A DNA stretch of 33,332 nucleotides. Origin: Bacillota bacterium. Its GTDB lineage: Bacteria > Bacillota > Clostridia > Oscillospirales > Acutalibacteraceae. The stretch is taken from contig JAQXHB010000020.1 of NCBI GenBank assembly GCA_029007015.1, positions 1 through 33,332 of the forward strand, written 5' to 3'. Position numbers and translations under genes: made by a program. This document shows, piece by piece, positions 26,410 to 33,332 of the stretch (the stretch's first letter is position 1; each line of letters opens with the position of its first letter). Under the pieces are notes generated by a model. It made no database searches. It had not been told where the DNA came from and saw only the letters and a list, made by a program, of their open reading frames with translations.

Positions 26410-28587
26410 ATGTCTTTTATCAAGAGATGTTCATATATAGCGGCGGCAGCGGCGCTGGTGCTGTGCGCTTCGTGCGGCACTCGGCAGTCAGAGTCATCAT
26501 CCACTCTGTCATCGTCTGTATCGAGCAGTCAGTCGTCGGCAGTCTCGTCGGCCGCTGAAACGCAGACGCCAAAGTATACGCTTGGCAACAAGTATTATAA
26601 ATCCGATGTTTGGCGCAGCGTGCCGCTTGTCACCGCAAACGGCGCGGCGCGGTCGATGTCGGGCGAGGGCGGAGTGACCGTCACCGACATTGCTTTCGCC
26701 CCAAGCAACGGCAAAATTGTCTTTGCCGCGACCGAGAGCGGCGGCATTTACCGCTCAAAGAACGGCGGCGCAAAATGGGAACCGTGCAACATCGGCTTTT
26801 CTGCGGCCGGTGCCTCCTGCATCGCGGTCGACCCGAAAAACAGCAACCGCGTGCTGGCTGTGGGCACCTCTTTTGAGGGGTGCGAGCAAAACGGACTTTA
26901 TCTGTCGCTTGATGGCGGCTCAAGTTGGAAACAGGTGCTCAGTTGCCCCATCGGCGGCACCGAATTTAGAAATCAACTGGCGTACGATGTGTCGTCATAC
27001 AGCGCAGGCAAAAAACTGACGGCCACTGTCTATTGGTCGCGCGAGGGAGACCTCGGCGCTGACGGCACTACCGCTGAGCCATCACTGTACAAGTCGACCG
27101 ACGGCGGCGCAAGTTGGAAACAGATGGCGAACACATCGGCGGCCGGCGGCTGCGAGATAGCCGTTGTCCGCTCGAGCGGCGATGTGCTGTGCGGCAGTTC
27201 GGACGGCCTTTACAAGTCGACCGACGGCGGCAACACCTTCAAGATGATACTCGACAAGCCGGTCGCGTCTGTGTGCGTCTCGGCCGCAGAGGCCAAGAGC
27301 GCCTTTATTCTGATTGCCGACGGCCTATACAAATCGACCGACGGCGGCAACACTTTTACGCGAGTTGGAGACAGCACATCCGCTCAAAATGCGCGCAGCC
27401 TTGCCGTCAGCGACTTCGACGCCGCGGTAATGGTACTGCAAAGCAGCAGCGGGACATCCTATTATTCCGCCGACGGCGGCAAGAATTGGCAAGGGTCGGT
27501 CAAGGACACTTCCGGCAGTTTTTTGCCCTATGTGCACCGCACTGCTGTTTTTGCACTGCACCCCACCGACAAAAATGCGGTGCTGACCACAGGCGGAGAT
27601 TACATCATGAAATCAAAGGACGGCGGCAGGCGGTATACTCTGTCAAACAACGGAGTTTGCGGCAACTACGGCGCCGGACAGATCAGCCATAATATAAACA
27701 ATAACAACCTTATATATATTCCGTCGCAGAATTACAACGGCGCATATTCGACCGACGGCGGCAAGGTGTGGAACTACATTCAGTGGTACAAACCGGCCGG
27801 CGGCAACACCTACGGCGGATATGTGCTCAACAAGAACACGGTCATAACATGCCTGCGCGACACCGACAATGTTTACAAGGGTGGCGATGTCTATTATATA
27901 GCCGCCACATTTGACGGCGGCCGCAATATAAGCGTGTTCACCGACTGCTTGGTCAATTCGGGCCAGATGACCTGTGTCACCGGCCTCAAGGGCAATGACA
28001 AGGTGGCCTTTGTCGGTGAGTGGCGCACCGAGGACGGCGGCAAAACATGGGATAATATGTCTGGGTGCAGTAATGTGCTGACATATAACTACCGCACCGG
28101 CGCGCTCATAGGCAGCTATAACAACACGGTCGTGACATCGACCGACGGCGGCAAAACCTGGAAAAAGATGGCCGCCTGCGACAGAAATATAATTGATGTC
28201 GCATACAACGCCGACAAAGGCACACTGTATGTTGTCACCGTAAGCGGCCTTTTTCGCATGGAGAAGGGGCGGTCGGTTTTTGAGCACATCAGCATCGGCG
28301 CCGTCGGCATACGCAGTGTATGCGTTGACCCCGCCCACAGCGGAGTGGTCTATATTGGGTGCAGCGGCGTCCGCTCGCAGAGTGATATGTCGGTACTGCG
28401 CTCAAGTGATGACGGCTTGACATGGACCAACCTGACGCGCACGGCCGGCGACAAGCGCAGCGGCGCCGACGGCGGGCGTGAGGCGCTGTCGGTGCGCGTT
28501 GACCCCAAGACAGGGGAGTTGTGGGTGTCGACGGCCGGACACGGCGTTTGGAAATTGCCGTATATGTCTGATAAAACGGCCAAATAA
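26410..28587 (+). CDS. Asp-box (BNR/GH74-like) beta-propeller lipoprotein, paralog A
   Basis: Signal peptide with lipobox-like ...LVLCAS|C and Ser-rich linker; about 12 Asp-box-like motifs (SLDGGSSWKQ, STDGGASWKQ, STDGGNTFKM, STDGGKVWNY, TEDGGKTWDN, STDGGKTWKK, SSDDGLTWTN ...). Confidence 0.85.
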   Translation: MSFIKRCSYIAAAAALVLCASCGTRQSESSSTLSSSVSSSQSSAVSSAAETQTPKYTLGNKYYKSDVWRSVPLVTANGAARSMSGEGGVTVTDIAFAPSNGKIVFAATESGGIYRSKNGGAKWEPCNIGFSAAGASCIAVDPKNSNRVLAVGTSFEGCEQNGLYLSLDGGSSWKQVLSCPIGGTEFRNQLAYDVSSYSAGKKLTATVYWSREGDLGADGTTAEPSLYKSTDGGASWKQMANTSAAGGCEIAVVRSSGDVLCGSSDGLYKSTDGGNTFKMILDKPVASVCVSAAEAKSAFILIADGLYKSTDGGNTFTRVGDSTSAQNARSLAVSDFDAAVMVLQSSSGTSYYSADGGKNWQGSVKDTSGSFLPYVHRTAVFALHPTDKNAVLTTGGDYIMKSKDGGRRYTLSNNGVCGNYGAGQISHNINNNNLIYIPSQNYNGAYSTDGGKVWNYIQWYKPAGGNTYGGYVLNKNTVITCLRDTDNVYKGGDVYYIAATFDGGRNISVFTDCLVNSGQMTCVTGLKGNDKVAFVGEWRTEDGGKTWDNMSGCSNVLTYNYRTGALIGSYNNTVVTSTDGGKTWKKMAACDRNIIDVAYNADKGTLYVVTVSGLFRMEKGRSVFEHISIGAVGIRSVCVDPAHSGVVYIGCSGVRSQSDMSVLRSSDDGLTWTNLTRTAGDKRSGADGGREALSVRVDPKTGELWVSTAGHGVWKLPYMSDKTAK

Positions 28588-28631
28588 ATGTGTTGATTAC
28601 CGCTTCGGCGGATAAATAGAGGTGTTATTCT

Positions 28632-30710
28632 ATGACAGACAAGTATTTACAGTATGTAAAAAGCAAGTATCTGGACGGACATTCTGACGGGCCTTATTTT
28701 GACACCGATGTATGGGTGCCGGTTCCGCTCATCGGGAAAAAGCAGCGCGATGAGGGCTACACCGGCGGCGAGGGCTGTCAGTGGTGCGAGCAGATTGTGT
28801 TCGACCCGGTGGACGGACACTACGCGCTGTTCGGCAATGACTGCGCCGGCATGTACCGCTCGGGCGATGAGGGCAAAACTTGGGAGAATGCCACCCTCGG
28901 CTTTATCGGCCGCAGTGCGAGCAATTTCACCATCGACCCCAATAACACTTCGCGCGTCTATTGCACCTCCGGACGCTCGGCCCGTGAAAGCACCGGCATA
29001 CATGTGTCTGATGACGAGGGCCGTTCATGGGAGCCGCTCTTTATGAATCCGCACGAGCACGACCATGTCTACTACAAGCGCCTCGCCATTGATGAAACCT
29101 CTTTTGATGCCGAATTGGGCGTTAGCAGTACCGTTTACTGGCTCAGCCTTTGCATAAATGGCAAGGAGGATGAGCCGCACGGACTGTTCAAAACCACCGA
29201 TGGCGGTGCCAGTTGGCACCTGCTGGATGGGACGACTGACTTTGCCGGCAACGAAATGGTCTGCGCCGCTAACGGATACCTTTACATACGCACCGCTGAT
29301 GCTATATACCGCTCAAAGGACGGCGGCAGTACATTTGATAAAATATACGAGGGTGAGATGGGCTCTATATGTGTCATCCGCACCCGACCCGAGAGTGTTT
29401 ACGCAATGGTCAGAAAGGTCGGCCTGATAGTGTCGCACGACTGCGGCGACCACTTCGAGGTCATGACCGAGGGCGAGTTTGACTATGAGTTTCCCAATCA
29501 TCTCGCCGTTTCGCCCGCCGACCCCGACTACATGGTTATGGAGGATGACCACTATGTCGCAGGCGACAGCAATAACCTCTGGCGAATGGTGCAATATTAC
29601 TCCCACGACGGCGGCCGCACATGGCACGAGTCGGAGCGCGACCGCAAAACCGGCTTCTTTGTGCCGTACAACCCCCGCCAGACCATAACTTCATTTCACC
29701 CGCTGGATAAAAACATCGCGCTGTCCCTCGGCGGCGATGCTATAATGCGCTCAACCGACGGCGGCAAGACATTTGTAAACTCGTCCGACGGCTATAACGG
29801 ACTGTGCATCGGTGCCACGGCCAGTTTCAACGCCCACAACGGTAATCTGGTTGCCATTCCGGCGCAGGACTATAACGGCGGCTTTTCGGTTGACGGCGGT
29901 TATACATTTACATATGTAAAGTGGCTCGACAGACCTTGGGGCGGCCACGCATACGGCTCCTACTGCCTTGATGAGCAGACGGTCATATCCATATCCTCCA
30001 ACACATGGAGAAAGGTGGGCGAGATGTTTGTTGCCGCTACATTTGACGGCGGAGAGACGGTAAATATCTTTTCCGATTGCAAAGTAAACTCCGACCGCTG
30101 CTTCTGCTGCGGCTCGGCGCGCAACAGCGATATCGCCTTCTGCGGCAATTGGCGCACCACCGACCGCGCCCGTTCATGGACCGAAATGACCGACTGCGAC
30201 GCCGTGTTTAGTGCTGATCCGGTGGATGGCACTCTTGTAGGCGTTCACGGCACTACCGATGTGGTCATTTCGCGCGATGACGGCGCCTCATGGCAGGTGG
30301 TCGCGCAGTACAAGGGCGGCATACGCGACGCCGCATACAACCGCGACACCAACCGGCTGTTTGTAGCGCTTGATGACCATCTCTTTGAGGTTGACATCGA
30401 GACAGGCGATATGGTCGAGCGGGATACCGGCACAATCACCCTCGTCAGCGTCGCAATCGACCCCGTCAACAGCAAGGTTATGTATGTCTGCGGCAACAAT
30501 GACTTCGACTTTAACTTCAACTCGGTAATGCGCTCGGTCGACGGCGGACTAACATGGTCGACCCTCAAGCGTCAGCCGGGCGACGGACGCACCGGCCCCG
30601 ACGGTGCCAGAAAGCCGGGACTCATCCGCGTCAATCCGACCACCCGCGAGTTGTGGGCGTTTACCTGGTGCTATGGCGTATGGAAGATTGCTCCGCCCCA
30701 GGGATTTTGA
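28632..30710 (+). CDS. Asp-box (BNR/GH74-like) beta-propeller protein without recognisable signal peptide, paralog B
   Basis: Starts MTDKYLQYVKSKYLDGHSDGPYFDTDVWVPVPLIG (no hydrophobic N-terminal helix); same motif order as the neighbours (TTDGGASWHL, SKDGGSTFDK, SHDGGRTWHE, STDGGKTFVN, SVDGGYTFTY, SVDGGLTWST, PGDGRTGPDGA). Confidence 0.85.
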   Translation: MTDKYLQYVKSKYLDGHSDGPYFDTDVWVPVPLIGKKQRDEGYTGGEGCQWCEQIVFDPVDGHYALFGNDCAGMYRSGDEGKTWENATLGFIGRSASNFTIDPNNTSRVYCTSGRSARESTGIHVSDDEGRSWEPLFMNPHEHDHVYYKRLAIDETSFDAELGVSSTVYWLSLCINGKEDEPHGLFKTTDGGASWHLLDGTTDFAGNEMVCAANGYLYIRTADAIYRSKDGGSTFDKIYEGEMGSICVIRTRPESVYAMVRKVGLIVSHDCGDHFEVMTEGEFDYEFPNHLAVSPADPDYMVMEDDHYVAGDSNNLWRMVQYYSHDGGRTWHESERDRKTGFFVPYNPRQTITSFHPLDKNIALSLGGDAIMRSTDGGKTFVNSSDGYNGLCIGATASFNAHNGNLVAIPAQDYNGGFSVDGGYTFTYVKWLDRPWGGHAYGSYCLDEQTVISISSNTWRKVGEMFVAATFDGGETVNIFSDCKVNSDRCFCCGSARNSDIAFCGNWRTTDRARSWTEMTDCDAVFSADPVDGTLVGVHGTTDVVISRDDGASWQVVAQYKGGIRDAAYNRDTNRLFVALDDHLFEVDIETGDMVERDTGTITLVSVAIDPVNSKVMYVCGNNDFDFNFNSVMRSVDGGLTWSTLKRQPGDGRTGPDGARKPGLIRVNPTTRELWAFTWCYGVWKIAPPQGF

Positions 30711-30732
30711 TGCAGTTAATTAGACCATATCA

Positions 30733-30756
30733 CCAAAATAATTGGCTCTATTTTGG
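30733..30756. repeat. Inverted repeat between paralogs B and C
   Basis: CCAAAATA (30733-30740) / TATTTTGG (30749-30756), 8-nt loop, no following T-run. Confidence 0.5.
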
Positions 30757-30779
30757 GCAATGCGTCAAACGGTTATCTC

Positions 30780-30808
30780 TTTACTTTGACTGATATTTGC
30801 TGTATAAT
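30780..30808 (+). promoter_or_regulatory. Promoter for the third Asp-box gene
   Basis: TTTACT (30780-30785) - 17 bp - TATAAT (30803-30808). Confidence 0.6.
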
Positions 30809-30846
30809 TACATGTAAAGACTAAAGTTTTACGGAGGAAAATATTC

Positions 30847-33072
30847 ATGAAGAACTTTGCTAAAATATTTTCGGCTGTTCTTTGTACCGCCATGATTCTT
30901 GCATCGTGCGGCGGAGGTGGACAGCCGACCTCGTCAGGCGCCGACTCGTCTGATACACCGGTATCGTCGGTTGCGTCCGAAACTTCATCTGCAGCCGCAC
31001 CCACATCCAACAGCAAACTGTTCAGCACTGATGTGTGGCAGGCGGTGCCCATGGTCAGCAAGTCGATGCTGAACAGCGGTTACACCGGCGGCGAGGGTTG
31101 CCAGTGGCCGAGTTGCATCTCATATGACCCTGTCGAGGGCAAGTATGCCTACATGGGCACCGATGTCGGCGGAGTGTTCCGCTCGACCGACGGCGGAAAT
31201 AATTGGGAGCCGTCTACAATCGGACTTGATACTTGCGGTGCCGTGGCTGTTGCGTCCGACCCCAATAACATCAAGCGCGTCGTACTCATCGGCTCATCCA
31301 ATGACCGCTCGGGCGTATTTCTTTCGACCGACGCTGGCGAAACATGGGAGAGGGTGTATAAAACCTACCTTTCCCGCGCGCACGACTACCGAGAGCAAAT
31401 TGCCTTTGACGAGTCAAGTAACGACAAGTCGCTCGGCGGCAGTAAGATAGTTTACTGGCTGCGCGCAAACGAGGAGGCCAATGTCATCTCGTCCAAGGGA
31501 ATCAAAGTCGGTCTTTACAAGTCGACCGACGGCGGCAAAACTTGGAATCATGTCAGCGGCACCGAGAAATATGCAAGCGGCTGGCTGGCAATCGACACCA
31601 AGGGCAATCTGTTCATCGCCACAAAAAGCGGTATATTCAAATCGGCAGACAAGGGCGCTACCTTTAAGCAAGTGTTTACCACTGCCACCAACAGCCTGTG
31701 CACCATACGCACCTCAGGTTATCAGAACAATGTCTATGCCATGACCAATGATGGACTCTATGTGTCCACCAACAACGGCAACAGTTTCTCAAAGGTTACC
31801 ACTAAAATGCCTGCAGGCGTATCTAAGAACTACACATATCTGGAAGTCAGCCCCCTCAACCCGAAGAAGATGATTATGCAGAATGACACCATGAGTATTG
31901 GCGCCGGTTATTCGGTTCCGTGCTACTATTCGACCGACGGCGGCAAGACTTGGAATCAATCGACAACCGACACAACCACCAATGTTTGGGCTCCGTACAA
32001 TGTCCGTCAACGCATGTCGTCATGGAATCCCAAGAAGGAAAATGAAATTCTCACTTTCGGCGGCGACCTGATTTACAAATCGACCGACGGCGGCAAGACA
32101 TACAAAAACTCATCTCAAGGTTACAACGGCATATTTATTGGCAGCAACTTTTCCTTTAATATCAACAATCCCAAGTTGGTGGCTATCGCCAGCCAGGACT
32201 ACAACGGCGGCTTCTCGACCGACGGCGGCAAGACATGGACATATGTCAACTGGTCAGGCGCGGGCTGGGGCGGTTTCACCTACGGTGCATACGCCCTGAC
32301 CGAAAAGACCGTTGTCACCGGCGTGTCAAATAATTGGGCGACCAGCAGCGACAGCGTTTTGACCATTTGCGTAACTTTCGACGGAGGCAAGACGGTTGTG
32401 CGCACCGGTTGTGTTGTTGAAGGTGCTAAAGTGGCCATCGGCGCCAAGGGCAACAATAACATCGCCTTCTTCGGTGAGTGGAGAACGACCGACGGCGCCA
32501 AAACATGGGTCAAAATGGACGGCTGTGTAGGTGTTATGTACTGCGACTCTAAGACCGGCCGACTGTTCGGCGTCAACGGCGAGGCAGGCAAGTATGACAT
32601 CGTTGTGTCCAATGACAACGGCGCTTCGTGGAAGGTCATATTCAAAAATGCCGGATACATTGATGACATTTGCTACAATAACAAGAGCAACAAAGTGTTC
32701 TACGCCGGCGGCGCAAGCACTATCAAGTACTTCAAGTGGACCGACGGTCAGGCCGAACCATCTTATATTTGGTATGATACAGGCGCCGGAGGTACATGGG
32801 GTGTTTGTTGCGACCCGACCAACAATGACATCATGTATGCGACTATGCACACGGTTGATAATTATGACCGCCAGAATGTCATTCGCTCGCTCGACGGCGG
32901 CAAAACATGGACCGGCCTCTGCCGTGAGCCGGGCGACGGACGCACCGGCCCCGACGGTGCCAACCAGGCCATGCGTTGCGAGGTCAATCCGCTTACACAC
33001 GAGTTGTTTGTCGCCACTCACTGCAACGGAATGTGGAAGATTTCAGGCCCTCCGTCTGAGTATCTGAAATAA
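30847..33072 (+). CDS. Asp-box (BNR/GH74-like) beta-propeller lipoprotein, paralog C
   Basis: Lipoprotein signal MKNFAKIFSAVLCTAMILAS|CGGGG; GYTGGEGCQWPSCISYDPVEGKYAYMGTDVGGVFRSTDGGNNWEP; numerous STDGGKTW boxes; C-terminal PGDGRTGPDGA shared with paralog B. Confidence 0.88.
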   Translation: MKNFAKIFSAVLCTAMILASCGGGGQPTSSGADSSDTPVSSVASETSSAAAPTSNSKLFSTDVWQAVPMVSKSMLNSGYTGGEGCQWPSCISYDPVEGKYAYMGTDVGGVFRSTDGGNNWEPSTIGLDTCGAVAVASDPNNIKRVVLIGSSNDRSGVFLSTDAGETWERVYKTYLSRAHDYREQIAFDESSNDKSLGGSKIVYWLRANEEANVISSKGIKVGLYKSTDGGKTWNHVSGTEKYASGWLAIDTKGNLFIATKSGIFKSADKGATFKQVFTTATNSLCTIRTSGYQNNVYAMTNDGLYVSTNNGNSFSKVTTKMPAGVSKNYTYLEVSPLNPKKMIMQNDTMSIGAGYSVPCYYSTDGGKTWNQSTTDTTTNVWAPYNVRQRMSSWNPKKENEILTFGGDLIYKSTDGGKTYKNSSQGYNGIFIGSNFSFNINNPKLVAIASQDYNGGFSTDGGKTWTYVNWSGAGWGGFTYGAYALTEKTVVTGVSNNWATSSDSVLTICVTFDGGKTVVRTGCVVEGAKVAIGAKGNNNIAFFGEWRTTDGAKTWVKMDGCVGVMYCDSKTGRLFGVNGEAGKYDIVVSNDNGASWKVIFKNAGYIDDICYNNKSNKVFYAGGASTIKYFKWTDGQAEPSYIWYDTGAGGTWGVCCDPTNNDIMYATMHTVDNYDRQNVIRSLDGGKTWTGLCREPGDGRTGPDGANQAMRCEVNPLTHELFVATHCNGMWKISGPPSEYLK

Positions 33073-33088
33073 TCACAAAATTTAATTT

Positions 33089-33124
33089 ATGCACCATCTG
33101 CACAAAAGCAGATGGTGCATTTTG
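33089..33124 (+). terminator. Intrinsic terminator after the Asp-box cluster
   Basis: Perfect 13-bp stem ATGCACCATCTGC (33089-33101) / GCAGATGGTGCAT (33108-33120) followed by TTTT. Confidence 0.8.
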
Positions 33125-33152
33125 TGCATTGCAACAGTTTTGAAATTAGCGG

Positions 33153-33181
33153 TTTACTTTTATTATGTGCACATGTATAAT
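33153..33181 (+). promoter_or_regulatory. Promoter for the truncated lipoprotein gene
   Basis: TTTACT (33153-33158) - 17 bp - TATAAT (33176-33181). Confidence 0.6.
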
Positions 33182-33236
33182 TAGTATAGCACAATCGGCT
33201 TTAAAGGCTAAAAACACAAAAAGGAGATGCATCATT

Positions 33237-33332
33237 GTGAAAAGAATTTTGACATCGGTCATTCTGCTTACGATGGTCTTTGCGCTGGCACTGTCGGCTG
33301 CTTCCTGCAAGAGCAGCGGCACAAACACCACC
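33237..33332 (+). CDS. Lipoprotein, N-terminal part (runs off right edge); possibly a transporter solute-binding protein
   Basis: GTG start behind AAAAAGGAG; MKRILTSVILLTMVFALALSAAS|CKSSGTNTT, classical lipoprotein signal peptide. Not in the ORF track because truncated. Confidence 0.7.
   Translation, partial: MKRILTSVILLTMVFALALSAASCKSSGTNTT

Noticed and set aside
27114-27692. 192-aa alternative-frame ORF inside the first Asp-box gene
   Set aside because: Arg-rich, low-complexity product of the repeated STDGG codons in another frame; not independent coding.
26410-33072. Tandem repeats as a CRISPR-like array
   Set aside because: Repeats are short codon-level Asp-box words at irregular spacing inside coding sequence, with no repeat-spacer periodicity.
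26410-33072. Sialidase (GH33) assignment for the Asp-box proteins
   Set aside because: Asp boxes are shared by many propeller families; no FRIP/YRIP motif was seen in any of the three proteins.

Overview
Bacterial chromosomal window of Clostridia/Oscillospiraceae type, judging from gene content and order. It is almost entirely coded on the + strand. Left to right: (1) a 5'-truncated MarR-family regulator on the - strand (1-164; not in the ORF track) with a near-perfect 29-bp palindrome in its upstream region; (2) a nine-gene operon covering the whole shikimate pathway plus Phe/Tyr branches (aminotransferase, pheA, aroB, aroC, aroE-aroK fusion, aroQ, aroA, tyrA, DAHP synthase). It is preceded by what looks like a ribosome-mediated attenuator: promoter, a 22-aa leader peptide MYASYRFYYYISADCLCTCDEK, and an intrinsic terminator just before the first structural gene; (3) recJ-rel-dtd-MBL hydrolase-hemZ, a small zinc-ribbon protein and an MTA/SAH-nucleosidase-like gene; (4) a spoVB/yabM-like - HU - rqcP - yabP - yabQ - divIC - S1-domain cluster; (5) a THUMP-type RNA methyltransferase, a lipid kinase and CIRCE-groES-groEL; (6) an accessory locus of three consecutive, mutually paralogous Asp-box (BNR, GH74-like) beta-propeller proteins, two of them lipoproteins and the middle one without a signal peptide, followed by a lipoprotein gene truncated at the right edge. 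The most noteworthy items are the Tyr/Phe leader-peptide attenuator and the Asp-box triplet. No CRISPR array, tRNA, rRNA or transposase was recognised.
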